Counted from the first letter of the stretch, positions 1 through 9,221 are shown. The stretch is 56,650 nucleotides of DNA from Campylobacteraceae bacterium (GCA_027024155.1 JALVTE010000006.1:1-56650); one strand, 5' to 3'. The notes: generated from the letters alone by a model not told the origin. Numbers and translations: made by a program.

Positions 1-114
1 TTAACCAATGACAGCGACCTCTTTTATCTTCCTCTTTCTACTTTAGCACCCCTTAGTTTAACATGTTTTTTACATTGTCAAACTTTTTATTTCTTTGGGG
101 TTTTGTATTATACG

Positions 115-184
115 ATGACGGCGATGGTGAGCTTTAAATTTACTATAATTTATGGAAGTAAATTCCTTAACTTAATGGATATGG
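115..184. mobile_element. Right-hand fragment of dispersed 248-bp MITE-like element (copy A)
   Basis: About 70 bp match the right part of the element copies at 15424-15671 and 30447-30694: the core edge ATGACGGCGATGG, then the arm containing TTTATGGAAG, ending in the terminal repeat CTTAACTTAATGG. The recurrent flanking 10-mer AGGTGCCCTT follows at 185-194. The left half is missing. An open reading frame from 103 to 348 lies across the element and the tRNA-like sequence and is not judged a gene. Confidence 0.7.
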
Positions 185-234
185 AGGTGCCCTTTAGAGA
201 TTATTTTTTAAATTTTGCTATTATTATGAAGCAA

Positions 235-320
235 AATGGTGATGATCGCAATGTGGTAGCGATTTGTAAGCTCTTTTGGAGCCATACAAATATTGTGAGG
301 TTCGACTCCCACCACTATTT
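235..320 (+). other. tRNA-like sequence with enlarged anticodon arm (possible tRNA pseudogene)
   Basis: The sequence folds as a cloverleaf. Acceptor 235-241 pairs with 313-319 over 7 bp with one G-U. The D arm is 246-249/259-262 with a 9-nt loop containing GTGGTA. The anticodon stem is 264-268/285-289. A 5-nt variable region is 290-294. The T arm is 295-300/308-312 with loop TTCGACT and one bulged A at 298. Departures from a tRNA are 4 nt rather than 2 between acceptor and D stem, and a 16-nt anticodon loop (269-284) that can itself pair GCTC with GAGC. No CCA is encoded and no anticodon can be assigned. It is most likely a decayed tRNA or tRNA-derived RNA; function is unknown. Confidence 0.35.
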
Positions 321-337
321 TGCTACTCCTTATAACT

Positions 338-1039
338 TCAGTTTATAATATTTTTAAGAGTTATTAATTTAAACTCTCCATTAAACTCTTCGACTATATA
401 TGAGCTATGGTTTACCCAATCGCCACAGTTTAGGTATAGAGCTTTTTTTGTTTTTATTACTTCTGGTAGGTGGATGTGTCCGCAGATTGTGCTTTGACAG
501 TTATTTTTTTTAGCAAGTTTTGTTAAATAATTTATATATGAGTTATGTAGGTACTTTTGGGCTATTGGTTTTACTTTTTTGTGGTATAGAGTAGATGCCT
601 CTCCTCGGTATTTTTTGTCTTCTATTTTTTGTGCAGTTTTTTTGACTCTAGTTAGGGTAAATTTTAGAATGCGATTGAATATATCTTTATTATGAAAGCT
701 ATCTCCGTGAGTTAAATATATATTTTGCTTGCCATTTTTATATATATAGTAATGATAAGTTTTTAATGGATTTTGTGGGTTTAGCTCTATTAGTGGGTGT
801 ATTCTATCTTTTTCGTGGTTTCCTAAAATATAAACAATATTCCAATCTTTAGAATTTATTATCTCTATAAATTTTTCTATATCTTTATTGTCCGCTTTGG
901 CATTTTGTGTTATTATATCTCCTACTAAAAATAGATTTTTAGCTTCTACTTTTTGCAACATATTAAATAGTTGTTTACTTTTGCAATGTTGCGAACCTAA
1001 ATGAATATCTGATAGGAAGATAGATTTATACTTTTTCAT
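338..1039 (-). CDS. LpxH-type (COG2908) metallophosphoesterase
   Basis: A 233-residue calcineurin-like phosphoesterase. Visible metal-site motifs in order are SDIHLGS (residues 10-16), VGD (39-41), GNHE (73-76), THGD (110-113) and CGHIHLP near residue 187. The C-terminal GDWV...SY pattern is typical of the LpxH/COG2908 group, which cleaves UDP-2,3-diacylglucosamine in lipid A synthesis. GNHE replaces the GNRD of classical LpxH, so the substrate is not certain. No signal peptide is seen, so it is probably cytoplasmic or membrane-peripheral. No Shine-Dalgarno sequence precedes the ATG; a TATTAT box lies 6 nt upstream, so the mRNA may be leaderless. Confidence 0.75.
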   Translation of the reverse strand: MKKYKSIFLSDIHLGSQHCKSKQLFNMLQKVEAKNLFLVGDIITQNAKADNKDIEKFIEIINSKDWNIVYILGNHEKDRIHPLIELNPQNPLKTYHYYIYKNGKQNIYLTHGDSFHNKDIFNRILKFTLTRVKKTAQKIEDKKYRGEASTLYHKKVKPIAQKYLHNSYINYLTKLAKKNNCQSTICGHIHLPEVIKTKKALYLNCGDWVNHSSYIVEEFNGEFKLITLKNIIN

Positions 1040-1045
1040 AATAAA

Positions 1046-1051
1046 ATAATA
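1046..1051 (-). promoter_or_regulatory. Putative -10 box of the metallophosphoesterase gene
   Basis: TATTAT on the minus strand ends 6 nt before the ATG, so transcription would begin at or next to the start codon. Only the -10 element was recognised. Confidence 0.35.
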
Positions 1052-1085
1052 CCATAAAAAGCTTACTTAGTAAATAAGGGTAGAG

Positions 1086-2318
1086 TTATATTTTTGTCTT
1101 ACCTGCTAGGTATCCACTAGAGAATGCCCACTGTAGGTTGTATCCTCCGCATGGACCGTCTAGGTTTACTACCTCTCCGCAAAAATAGAGCCCTTTTATT
1201 AGTTTGCTCTGCATTGTGTTGGGGTCTATCTCTTTTAAGGTTATGCCACCTCTGGTTATCATTGCCATTTTGAAGCCGTCGTGCCCTATTATTGTTAGTG
1301 GAGTTTGGGCTAGTAGTTTTATTAAGGTTTCTCTTCTTTCGCCAGCTAATTTAGAGAAGCTATCTTGCTCTTTTGCGTCTACCATTTTTATAAACTCTTT
1401 AGCTATTGATGTTGGCAGTAGTGTCTCTAGGAGGCTTAAGAGAGTATGTGGCTTACTAGCTAACTCTTGTTTAATATGTTGCAAAATCTGCTCTTGGTTT
1501 CTACCTTTTGTTAAATTTATAGTTACTGGTACTTCATCATATTTGGCTAGTAGTGGAGTTATTTCGCGTGAGAAGTCTAGTACTACAGGTCCTCTAATGC
1601 CATCTTTTGTAAATATTAAATCGCCTATTGCGTGTAGTTTTTTATACTTTTTTATAGCTACTTGCATTTTTACACTGCTAACAGTATCGGCTCGGCAGTT
1701 GGCTACCCAACTCTCTTTGGTTTTAAGTGGCATCATTGCAGGGTGTGGAGAAATAATTTTATGCCCCAACTCTTTAGCAAGTGCGTAGCCATCACCCTCG
1801 GCTCCTAATTGAGGGTAGCCTTTGCCTCCCGTGGCAATAACAACAGATTTTGTGTAGAATGTATCTGCAGTTGTTTTAATAGCTGTAACTTTGTTATTGT
1901 TGGTTAAGATTTTTTCTACTTTTTGAGATGTTTTTACATCTATGTTTAATTTATCCAACTCTTTTGTAAGGGCATTTATAATTGTTGTAGAGTTGTGTGT
2001 TGTTGGAAATACTCTAAAGCCATCGGGTGCGTGGGTATCGACTCCAATGTGTTTAAAAAATTGCTGTAAATCTTGATTGTTTAAGCTATCTAAAGCTTGG
2101 CTCATAAATCTACCCTCTTTGCCAAAACTTTGCATAAAGCTATCTTTATCTAGGGTATTTGTTAAGTTGCATCTGCCACCACCTGTGGCTTTAAGTTTAG
2201 CTGCTATTTTGGGTAGTTTTTCTAAAAGTAGGGTAGTTTTATTAGATTTGGCAGATGAGATTGCTGCCATAATTCCTGCAGCACCAGCACCTATTATAAT
2301 CGTATCGTATATTTTCAT
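1086..2318 (-). CDS. HI0933/YhiN-family FAD-dependent oxidoreductase
   Basis: A 410-residue flavoprotein. The N-terminus carries the dinucleotide-binding GAGAAGIMAA (residues 11-20), followed by the family motif GGGRCNLTN. The C-terminus ends with GPCGGYNLQWAFSSGYLAG, the second FAD contact characteristic of HI0933-like proteins (COG2081). Length is normal for the family. The physiological substrate is not known; members are annotated as NAD(P)/FAD-dependent oxidoreductases of the cytoplasm. It is the middle gene of a minus-strand run but is separated from both neighbours by short gaps, so operon membership is plausible and unproven. Confidence 0.88.
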   Translation of the reverse strand: MKIYDTIIIGAGAAGIMAAISSAKSNKTTLLLEKLPKIAAKLKATGGGRCNLTNTLDKDSFMQSFGKEGRFMSQALDSLNNQDLQQFFKHIGVDTHAPDGFRVFPTTHNSTTIINALTKELDKLNIDVKTSQKVEKILTNNNKVTAIKTTADTFYTKSVVIATGGKGYPQLGAEGDGYALAKELGHKIISPHPAMMPLKTKESWVANCRADTVSSVKMQVAIKKYKKLHAIGDLIFTKDGIRGPVVLDFSREITPLLAKYDEVPVTINLTKGRNQEQILQHIKQELASKPHTLLSLLETLLPTSIAKEFIKMVDAKEQDSFSKLAGERRETLIKLLAQTPLTIIGHDGFKMAMITRGGITLKEIDPNTMQSKLIKGLYFCGEVVNLDGPCGGYNLQWAFSSGYLAGKTKI

Positions 2319-2339
2319 AATAGGTTAATAGAAATTTGA

Positions 2340-2741
2340 CTATTTTATGGATATATCTTTTCTTGCTGAATTTAATGAAATTATAAATCCACCTATTGCA
2401 TCAATAAAAGACATTAACATAAGAATAAAAAATTCAACAGTATGTGCTCTATGCCATAATAGAAAAACTGCTAAATATATAACTGATGTAATAAAACTAA
2501 TGATTGTCTCTAATGGGCTATACTCTCCATATGTTGCAGCTTTGTATATTTCGATAAATAGTAAAAATACTCCCGCAATTATAAATGCATCTTTTGTAGT
2601 AAGATAAAATTGGTCATCTGGTGCCCAAATAATATAATTCATATTGAGTGTTGGCATATCTAAATCTACTGCTGCATATTTTGCAAAAATATAAAACAGC
2701 ATAATCCAAAGAAATGTTGATATATCTCTAACTGGTGACAT
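2340..2741 (-). CDS. Small integral membrane protein, unknown function
   Basis: A 133-residue protein with about four hydrophobic segments (near residues 10-26, 52-64, 82-98 and 104-122). I do not recognise the family. The arrangement resembles PsiE-like or other small four-helix inner-membrane proteins, but no diagnostic motif is visible. The ATG is preceded by an AAGGAT-like ribosome site on the minus strand. It lies 21 bp upstream of the HI0933 flavoprotein and could be cotranscribed with it. Confidence 0.7.
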   Translation of the reverse strand: MSPVRDISTFLWIMLFYIFAKYAAVDLDMPTLNMNYIIWAPDDQFYLTTKDAFIIAGVFLLFIEIYKAATYGEYSPLETIISFITSVIYLAVFLLWHRAHTVEFFILMLMSFIDAIGGFIISLNSARKDISIK

Positions 2742-2834
2742 AATTATCCTTTTTTGTTAATTTTATATGTTTTTTAGTTAAATATGGGTTAATTAAGCCC
2801 AATTTAACTAATAGACTCTTTCTATAAAGTCTAA

Positions 2835-4460
2835 TTAGTTACTAACCTCTTGTAATCTTTGAGCTGGCACTTCAAATCCATATTTAATATTACCAGCTGT
2901 TGATTCCTCTACCATCTTATCGTACATATATGCATCGAATAGAAATTTAGGAGCTCCATTTTCGAACTCTAGTGTAAAATAGACAATATGTACAGGAATT
3001 TTATGTTTTAATGGTATGCGTATAGTCTTACCAGTATTTATAGCATCGCTAGCACTTGTATAACGGCTATTTGTGTATGGCAATAACATATTCATAAACC
3101 CTCTTGGGTCTTCTAATCGCATACAGCCTGAACTATTATATCTATACTTATTTCTAAACAAACCCTTCTCTGGTGTATCATGCAGATATACCGAGTATTT
3201 ATTAGGGAACATAAATTTAACTTGTCCTAATGCATTTTCTGGTCCTGGTTGTTGAACAATTCTATATGGAGAGTTACGATGAGTACCCTCTAATGCTAAA
3301 ATTTTTTGAAGGTTTGGCTTTACCTCTCTGCCACCTTGATACGCTTTTAAGTGTGCAATTTGGAATACATTTGGATATTTTTTAATTGCAGGTATCAAAT
3401 CTTCTCGAATTAAGCTATTTGGAACCGTCCAAGTTGGATTTACAACAATATACTCTAAATAGTCATCAAATATTGGAGTAGGGCGTGTTAGCATACCTAC
3501 AACTACATCGGAAGAGAACACCTCTTGATGATTTTGATAAAAACGCATTTTAAACTCTGGAACATTAACCTCTACATATGTAGAACCAAAATTTGGCAAA
3601 AATACTTTTGTTTTATCTAAATTTACAATAATTTTATTAAGATAATAACTCTTTGGAAGGTTAATATATGCTAAAAGGTCATTATCTATATAACCATTAC
3701 CACCTCTTAAATTAAAGCGTTTCTTAAAGCGTTGTATTGCATATGCTAGCTCTCTATCGAACTTTCTATTAATATGTCCGGCACGAGAGAAATCACCCAA
3801 TAATCTAAGACGGCGTTTGATTTGGTAAATTCTTCTATCTCTACTACCATATTTAATAATAGAACCATATGGAACCTTTCTAAATTCTGGAATTTTGCGA
3901 TAGTATTGTAAAATATCTATAAAAGATTTATATCTCTCTTTTTGCCCAACACTCTGCATAAGCAAAGCATTTACGCGGTTTTGTTGGATATATTTTAAAA
4001 TTGTGCTAGCACTTGGCATACTTTTTATATGCATCTCCCAAACAGCTTTGGTATTGTATTGGCTTCTTAAGCTTGCTATTTTTTGTTTTACTAAACCCCA
4101 ATTTACATCGCCAATTCTTATAAAATGTAAAAGTCTTAAGTAAGCATCGGTAATTAATACATCTAGTTTAGAAGTGTTGTATGCATCTAAACCACCTGCA
4201 TCTAAAGCATATAGTAGTCTTGTAATTTCAGTTCGGTGAAGTTCTTTATTTTTATAGTTATAGTAACCATTACTTAGTGCATTTGTAGCTTTTGCAAGTT
4301 TACTAGGGTGCCCAACCCAAAGGTAGTTATATCCATTTTGTGCATATAGTTGTTCTACCAATGCTCTTTGAGGAGAGTTTAAACTATTAATAATAGATTG
4401 TGACACTTGAGAGTATGCTAAGCTAAATATAGTTATGATAATAAAAAGTATCTTTTTCAT
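2835..4460 (-). CDS. L,D-transpeptidase of the YcbB/LdtD type (first paralogue)
   Basis: A 541-residue exported enzyme predicted to make 3-3 cross-links in peptidoglycan or attach proteins to it. An N-terminal signal peptide (residues 1-17) is followed by an alpha-helical scaffold, a peptidoglycan-binding-like region near 205-265 and a YkuD catalytic domain. The domain shows YLHDTP and the SSGCMR signature with catalytic Cys446. SSGC rather than SHGC is also seen in LdtD-type enzymes. A second, full-length paralogue lies at 30772-32592. The gene starts 3 nt after thyX and probably uses a weak GTGAG ribosome site within the end of thyX, so translation may be coupled. Confidence 0.88.
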   Translation of the reverse strand: MKKILFIIITIFSLAYSQVSQSIINSLNSPQRALVEQLYAQNGYNYLWVGHPSKLAKATNALSNGYYNYKNKELHRTEITRLLYALDAGGLDAYNTSKLDVLITDAYLRLLHFIRIGDVNWGLVKQKIASLRSQYNTKAVWEMHIKSMPSASTILKYIQQNRVNALLMQSVGQKERYKSFIDILQYYRKIPEFRKVPYGSIIKYGSRDRRIYQIKRRLRLLGDFSRAGHINRKFDRELAYAIQRFKKRFNLRGGNGYIDNDLLAYINLPKSYYLNKIIVNLDKTKVFLPNFGSTYVEVNVPEFKMRFYQNHQEVFSSDVVVGMLTRPTPIFDDYLEYIVVNPTWTVPNSLIREDLIPAIKKYPNVFQIAHLKAYQGGREVKPNLQKILALEGTHRNSPYRIVQQPGPENALGQVKFMFPNKYSVYLHDTPEKGLFRNKYRYNSSGCMRLEDPRGFMNMLLPYTNSRYTSASDAINTGKTIRIPLKHKIPVHIVYFTLEFENGAPKFLFDAYMYDKMVEESTAGNIKYGFEVPAQRLQEVSN

Positions 4461-4463
4461 ATT

Positions 4464-5087
4464 TTACTCACTTGTATTAGACATAAAGTCTTTAAAAATA
4501 TATTGGTGCTCACTTGGTAAAATATCATAAATCTTTTTAGCAAGTTCTTGAATCTCCCATAAAGCACTTTTAGAGCTTCGAAGAGCTAGAAAATTTTGTA
4601 AAGAACGAGCGTTCACAGTCCATGTAAGCTCTGTTTTATAGCACTCTGGTAGAACATATTTAGCTATATCGTTGCTAATTCCTTTTTTTAATAGAGATTG
4701 TAAATTATTTAACGCCATAATAGATGCATTATCTACATCTTCATTGCCTGTAAGCGTAATAAATTTAGCTGCTCCTTCGAAATCTCCTACCTCAAATGGC
4801 TCTATATTTTTAAGCTCTTTTAGGGTGTATCTTGTAGATTTTACGCTAAGGCTTGCAACTCTATGGCGGGCTAACTCTTGTAGTAGGGCACGGCTAATTC
4901 CTTGAATATATATTGTATAAACAAGATGCTCTAAAGTTGAGCCGTGTTTAAATTTGTTACCAACTCTATCTATTAAAGCTTTATCTTTTTCTCCACCCTC
5001 ATCGCTATTATCAAAACTCTGCCAACAAGTTCTAATAGCGTGAGCACACACATCTAATGGAGTATTGTGCATTAGCGTTACTTTCAT
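4464..5087 (-). CDS. thyX: Flavin-dependent thymidylate synthase ThyX
   Basis: A 207-residue enzyme that methylates dUMP to dTMP using methylenetetrahydrofolate, FAD and NADPH. The ThyX signature RHRxxSxxxxSxRY is complete at residues 74-87. The ATG at 5087 is preceded by a strong GGAGGG. No ThyA is seen in the window; reliance on ThyX is typical of many Campylobacterota. The divergent neighbour dgt, 95 bp away, also acts on deoxynucleotide pools. Confidence 0.95.
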   Translation of the reverse strand: MKVTLMHNTPLDVCAHAIRTCWQSFDNSDEGGEKDKALIDRVGNKFKHGSTLEHLVYTIYIQGISRALLQELARHRVASLSVKSTRYTLKELKNIEPFEVGDFEGAAKFITLTGNEDVDNASIMALNNLQSLLKKGISNDIAKYVLPECYKTELTWTVNARSLQNFLALRSSKSALWEIQELAKKIYDILPSEHQYIFKDFMSNTSE

Positions 5088-5182
5088 ATTTTAGCCCTCC
5101 ATATACTATTTTTAGATACAATTAGGAATATTATATCAAACTTTTCATATTATTTAGTAAAAAAATAACAAAAAGGTAAAAA

Positions 5183-6283
5183 ATGTTAGCTTTTAAACGA
5201 TTTTACAATTACGAAGAGGACTTTCGAGACCCATTCGCAAGAGACAGAGACAGGGTAGTACACTGTAGCTCTTTTAGAAGATTAGAGTATAAAACACAAG
5301 TATTTATAAACCACGAGGGTGACTACTTTAGAACAAGATTAACCCACTCTATAGAGGTAGCACAAATTGCTAGAACTCTGTCTCGGCAATTAGGCTTAAA
5401 CGAAACTTTAGCTGAGGTAATAGCTCTTAGCCACGATTTAGGGCACACCCCATTTGGGCATGTTGGTGGAGATGAGTTAGATAGATTGCTTAAAAGAGAT
5501 GGCTTTAAAAATGGTTTTGAGCACAACTTTCAATCGTTTAGAGTTTTAACGAAATTAGAGAAGAGATATAAAAATTTTGATGGCTTAAATTTAAGCTACG
5601 CAACACTAGAGGGTGTTTTAAAACACTCAGCACCATATAAAAAGAGTTTTTTCCCACAAGAGATAGTAGATAACTTTAACTTAGACTATCATCCAAGTTT
5701 CGAAGCGATAATAGTAGACCACGCTGATGAAATCGCTTACACAAGCCACGATATAGATGATGGCATAAAGTACAACTTAATAAGTTACGAAGATTTAAAA
5801 GATGAACCATTAATTATAAGAGCTACTAAAATGGTAGAAAAAGAGGGGATAAAACCAAAAGAACATTTGTTCAGACACCGTTTAGTTGCAGCAATTATTA
5901 AAATTTTGGTAGAAGATTTTATGAATAATTCTAAAGAGTTTATAGCTAAATATAGAGCAAATGAGCCACTGTGTAGTTACTTTAAAGCTGATGAAAACTT
6001 AGAAATAGGGCAGAGCAAAGAGATAGCAAGAGAGTTAAAGCTATTAAAAGCAAAGCTCTACAAAAAGCTATATAAACATAATGTAATAGTAAAAAAGATG
6101 TTTGCAGGCAAAGAGTGTATAGAAAGACTTTACAGTGCTTATATGCAAGAACCACTACTTTTGCCAGAAGCACAACGAGAACAAAATCGCCCAAGCCATA
6201 GGATAGTTGCTGATTATATAGCTTCAATGACAGATAGATATGCCTTAAAGAGTTACCATGAAATATATGGGGTTAGGATATAG
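5183..6283 (+). CDS. dgt: dGTP triphosphohydrolase (dGTPase-like, HD domain)
   Basis: A 366-residue HD-superfamily enzyme that removes triphosphate from dGTP (family knowledge), affecting dNTP balance. Metal ligands visible are TRLTHS (His55), SHDLGH (His84/Asp85) and the later VDHADEIAYTSHD. The N-terminal RDPFARDRDRVVHCSSFRRL matches the conserved dGTPase opening. It is shorter than E. coli Dgt and closer to the bacterial dGTPase-like group. The ATG follows AAAAAGGT. It is divergent from thyX. Confidence 0.93.
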   Translation: MLAFKRFYNYEEDFRDPFARDRDRVVHCSSFRRLEYKTQVFINHEGDYFRTRLTHSIEVAQIARTLSRQLGLNETLAEVIALSHDLGHTPFGHVGGDELDRLLKRDGFKNGFEHNFQSFRVLTKLEKRYKNFDGLNLSYATLEGVLKHSAPYKKSFFPQEIVDNFNLDYHPSFEAIIVDHADEIAYTSHDIDDGIKYNLISYEDLKDEPLIIRATKMVEKEGIKPKEHLFRHRLVAAIIKILVEDFMNNSKEFIAKYRANEPLCSYFKADENLEIGQSKEIARELKLLKAKLYKKLYKHNVIVKKMFAGKECIERLYSAYMQEPLLLPEAQREQNRPSHRIVADYIASMTDRYALKSYHEIYGVRI

Positions 6284-6293
6284 GGGTTAGTGT

Positions 6294-6318
6294 GTAGGGG
6301 CAAACCTGTGTGTCTGCC
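6294..6318 (+). repeat. REP-like palindrome with GTAG head
   Basis: GTAG (6294-6297) is followed by an imperfect hairpin with GGCA-A-AC pairing GT-C-TGCC and a 6-nt loop. A conserved GTAG tetranucleotide 5' of a palindrome is the hallmark of REP elements mobilised by RAYT transposases. Similar elements occur at 14803-14866, 38103-38135 and 45022-45105. Confidence 0.5.
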
Positions 6319-6325
6319 GATATAT

Positions 6326-6402
6326 TTTTTGAGGGTCAGACGTTGAATATCCACCTGAAAAAGATTAATATAGGTGGATATTCAACGTCTGACCCTCAAA
6401 AA
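6326..6402. repeat. 31-bp perfect inverted repeat (long hairpin)
   Basis: Arms 6326-6356 and 6372-6402 are perfect reverse complements with a 15-nt AT-rich loop. Each arm contains GAGGGTCAGACGTTGAATA or its complement. The plus strand has T's before the stem and A's after it, so a normal rho-independent terminator for dgt is not supported. It is probably a miniature transposable element or remnant; similar GGTCAGAC..TTGAATA sequences flank Y1-type transposases in other genomes, from memory. Confidence 0.85.
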
Positions 6403-6482
6403 GTAACTATTATACTCTATTCCTCTCAGGTTTTAAACAAAATTTGGGTAATATTGCACAAATTTAATTAGGATAAAGATAT

Positions 6483-8303
6483 ATGCAAAAAATTAAGAAC
6501 ATTGCCGTAATTGCTCACGTTGACCACGGTAAGACTACATTAGTAGACCAACTTTTACAGCAAAGTGGTACTTTCGAGGCGCACCAAGAGGTTCAAGATA
6601 GAGTTATGGATAGTAATGACATTGAAAAAGAGAGAGGTATTACAATTCTTTCTAAAAACACTGCTATTGTTTATGGCGACCATAAGATTAACATTATTGA
6701 CACTCCGGGTCACGCCGATTTTGGTGGTGAAGTTGAGCGTGTTTTAAAAATGGTAGATAGCGTACTGCTTCTTGTAGATGCACAAGAGGGTGTTATGCCA
6801 CAAACTAAATTTGTTTTGAAAAAAGCTATCGAGCTTGGGCTTGTACCAATCGTTGTAATTAACAAAATCGATAAAGATGGTGCTGAGCCAGATAGAGTTA
6901 TGGATGAAGTATTCGACCTTTTGGTAGCACTTGATGCAAATGAAGAGCAGTTAGAGTTTCCAGTACTTTACGCAGCGGCTAGAGATGGTTATGCTAAGTG
7001 GGATATAGATGATGAAAACAAAGATATGACTCCACTTTTCGAGGCAATTTTAGAGAAAGTTCCATACCCTAAAGGAAGTAGCGAAGAGCCTACACAAGCA
7101 CAAGTATTTACACTAGATAGTGATAACTTTGTTGGTCGTATCGGTATTAGCAGAATTTTTAACGGTAAGATTAAAAAGGGCGATGAGTATATGCTTATGA
7201 AAGCAGATGGCACTAAAAAAGTATCTCGTGTAAGTAAACTGATTGGTTTTGTTGGTCTTGATAGAGTAGAGATTGACGAAGCAGAAGCTGGCGATATTGT
7301 TGCAATCGCAGGTTTTGCAGATATTGATGTTGGAGATACTGTTGCAGATAAGAGTAACCCAGTAGCACTTGACCCACTACATATAGAAGAGCCAACTCTT
7401 TCGATTGTAATGAGTGTAAACGATGGTCCATTAGCTGGTACAGAGGGTAAACATGTAACATCTAACAAAATTAGAGAGCGTTTAGAGAAAGAGATGGAGA
7501 CAAACATCGCTATGAAGATGGAGCCTCTAGGAGATGCTAGTTTTAAAGTTAGTGGTCGTGGAGAGTTACAAATTGGTATTTTAGCAGAGAATATGAGAAG
7601 AGAGGGTTACGAATTCCTACTAGCACGTCCAGAGGTTGTTGTAAAAGAGGAAAATGGCGTAAAGATGGAGCCATTTGAACACTTAGTAGTAGATGTTCCA
7701 GAAGAGTTCCAAGGTGTTGCAATCGAGAAGCTTGGTAAGAGAAAAGCTGATATGACCTCTCTAACTCCAATGCCTGATGGTACTGTAAGAATAGAGTTTG
7801 AAATTCCAGCTCGTGGTCTTATTGGTTTTAGAAGCGAATTTTTAACAGATACAAAAGGTGAGGGGATTATGAATCACTCATTTATTGAGTATCGTCCATA
7901 TACAGGTACAGTTGAGAGTAGAACACAAGGTGCATTAATCTCTATGGATGATGGTACTGCGGTTGCATTCTCGCTATACAACCTACAAGCTAGAGGTGTA
8001 CTATTTATTAAGCCACAAGATAAAGTATATAATGGTATGGTAATTGGCGAGAGCGCAAGACCAGGTGATTTAGAAGTAAACCCACTTAAGGGTAAGCAAC
8101 TTACAAATATGCGTACAAGTGGTGCAGATGATGCAATTAAACTTGTACCTCCTAGAAATATGAGTTTAGAGAATGCTATGGAGTGGATTGAAGAGGATGA
8201 GTTAATCGAAATTACCCCAGAGAGTATTAGAATTAGAAAAAAATATCTAAACCCAATAGATAGAAGAAAGCATATTAGAGATAAAAAGAATGCAGGTAAA
8301 TAA
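6483..8303 (+). CDS. typA: Ribosome-associated translational GTPase TypA/BipA
   Basis: A 606-residue GTPase that binds ribosomes and aids large-subunit assembly and stress adaptation. The P-loop AHVDHGKTT is at residues 11-19, followed by RGITI switch I, DTPGHADF and NKID. EF-G-like domains and the TypA C-terminal domain follow, with full family length. The ATG follows AGGATAAAG. The gene appears monocistronic: a 199-bp gap with two palindromes precedes it and a hairpin follows. Confidence 0.97.
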   Translation: MQKIKNIAVIAHVDHGKTTLVDQLLQQSGTFEAHQEVQDRVMDSNDIEKERGITILSKNTAIVYGDHKINIIDTPGHADFGGEVERVLKMVDSVLLLVDAQEGVMPQTKFVLKKAIELGLVPIVVINKIDKDGAEPDRVMDEVFDLLVALDANEEQLEFPVLYAAARDGYAKWDIDDENKDMTPLFEAILEKVPYPKGSSEEPTQAQVFTLDSDNFVGRIGISRIFNGKIKKGDEYMLMKADGTKKVSRVSKLIGFVGLDRVEIDEAEAGDIVAIAGFADIDVGDTVADKSNPVALDPLHIEEPTLSIVMSVNDGPLAGTEGKHVTSNKIRERLEKEMETNIAMKMEPLGDASFKVSGRGELQIGILAENMRREGYEFLLARPEVVVKEENGVKMEPFEHLVVDVPEEFQGVAIEKLGKRKADMTSLTPMPDGTVRIEFEIPARGLIGFRSEFLTDTKGEGIMNHSFIEYRPYTGTVESRTQGALISMDDGTAVAFSLYNLQARGVLFIKPQDKVYNGMVIGESARPGDLEVNPLKGKQLTNMRTSGADDAIKLVPPRNMSLENAMEWIEEDELIEITPESIRIRKKYLNPIDRRKHIRDKKNAGK

Positions 8304-8323
8304 GTTTAATCAATATTAAACTT
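8302..8323 (+). terminator. Putative terminator after typA
   Basis: The 9-bp perfect stem AAGTTTAAT/ATTAAACTT with a 4-nt loop overlaps the typA stop codon and is followed by T-rich sequence. The stem is AT-only, so it is weak. Confidence 0.4.
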
Positions 8324-8987
8324 TACTTATTCCTTTATAGCACCATAAGGTGCATTTGGGAATAATCTAAAATACTCTTGTTCTCATTCTTCCTTATAAC
8401 TTACCTATATTAAATAATTTTTCAAATCTACCTTTTAATACTACATTAATAGTTTTAGCTACATAAAATTTATTAACTAAACTTACGTACTATATATAAT
8501 ATTTGGGTTTATCTTGCAAGTGTTTACTTTGTTTAAATACTACATATTTTTAATTTTATGTAGAACTATACCCATCCTAGACCAAACTACAGCCTATATT
8601 AATTTGCTCTAAAATGGGTATATATGTCTCCTTGTTTTAATTATATAGCGAGATTTAATGCACAAATAGAGTAAAATTATTTAATATATTAAAATTTGTA
8701 TTTGACATAAATATTCCTTTTATATACATAAAATAGTAGAAGAATATAGACTTTTTAAATTAATTAATATGAAAAAAGTAGTGCTATTTTATGGATAAAA
8801 TTGAAAATAAGCCTATAAATTGGTCATATTTATACATATGAAGTATTTTTTAGAGAAAATATATATATTAATATAAAATTTACATATTTTTAAATAAAAA
8901 ATGTTATTTTTATGTTTCTTTAAAAATAACTTAGCTATAATTTCTGAGTTGTTTAACAGCAACGACTGAAATTTTAAGGAACAAACG
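8304..8987. other. AT-rich gene-free stretch with small hairpins
   Basis: No coding region is credible in this 684-bp, very AT-rich stretch. Visible structures are a small hairpin GCACC..GGTGC (8339-8352), CTACATA..TATGTAG around 8538-8563, and TATACCCAT..ATGGGTATA arms about 45 bp apart near 8570-8630. The last 50 bp hold the promoter and leader of the small gene at 8988. The rest shows nothing I can assign. Confidence 0.5.
8936..8941 (+). promoter_or_regulatory. -10 box for the small gene at 8988
   Basis: GCTATAAT is a good Campylobacterota -10 element. The expected leader of about 40 nt can fold AGTTGTT..AACGACT (8947-8966) before the AAGGA ribosome site. Confidence 0.55.
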
Positions 8988-9221
8988 ATGAATAAAAAAA
9001 ATCTAAGTTCTTTTTTAACTTCTATGTTTGAAGATAGAAAGCTGTTTGCGGAAGTAAATGGTACTAAAAACACAATGGACGCCAAATATATGCTTGTTGC
9101 AGATGCACTAAGCGAAAATATTGACCTTCTATCAGAGGTTATTTTAGAACAAATAAATTTAAATATAAATAGCAAAAACTCTATAAAAAGAAATAAAAAT
9201 CGTGCTTCAGCAGCTTTTTAA
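8988..9221 (+). CDS. Small hypothetical protein, 77 aa
   Basis: The family is not recognised. The first 55 residues are acidic-to-neutral and likely helical; the last 20 are Asn/Lys/Arg-rich (KNSIKRNKNRAS). There is no signal peptide or membrane segment. Support for a real gene is a TATAAT box, a leader hairpin and a good AAGGAACAAACG ribosome site before ATG. It converges on and overlaps the stop of the PqiA-like gene by 4 bp. Confidence 0.6.
   Translation: MNKKNLSSFLTSMFEDRKLFAEVNGTKNTMDAKYMLVADALSENIDLLSEVILEQINLNINSKNSIKRNKNRASAAF

Noticed and set aside
1204-1788. 194-residue plus-strand frame
   Set aside because: Antisense shadow of the HI0933 flavoprotein gene, which has clear motifs throughout.
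6326-6402. Interpretation of the 31-bp inverted repeat as the dgt terminator
   Set aside because: The plus strand has T's before and A's after the stem, so the transcript lacks the U-tract needed for termination.
6989-7507. 172-residue minus-strand frame
   Set aside because: Antisense shadow of typA with Ser/Leu-rich composition typical of reversed coding DNA.
8813-9175. 120-residue minus-strand frame
   Set aside because: Overlaps the small gene at 8988 antisense; low complexity Phe/Ser/Ile composition and no ribosome site.
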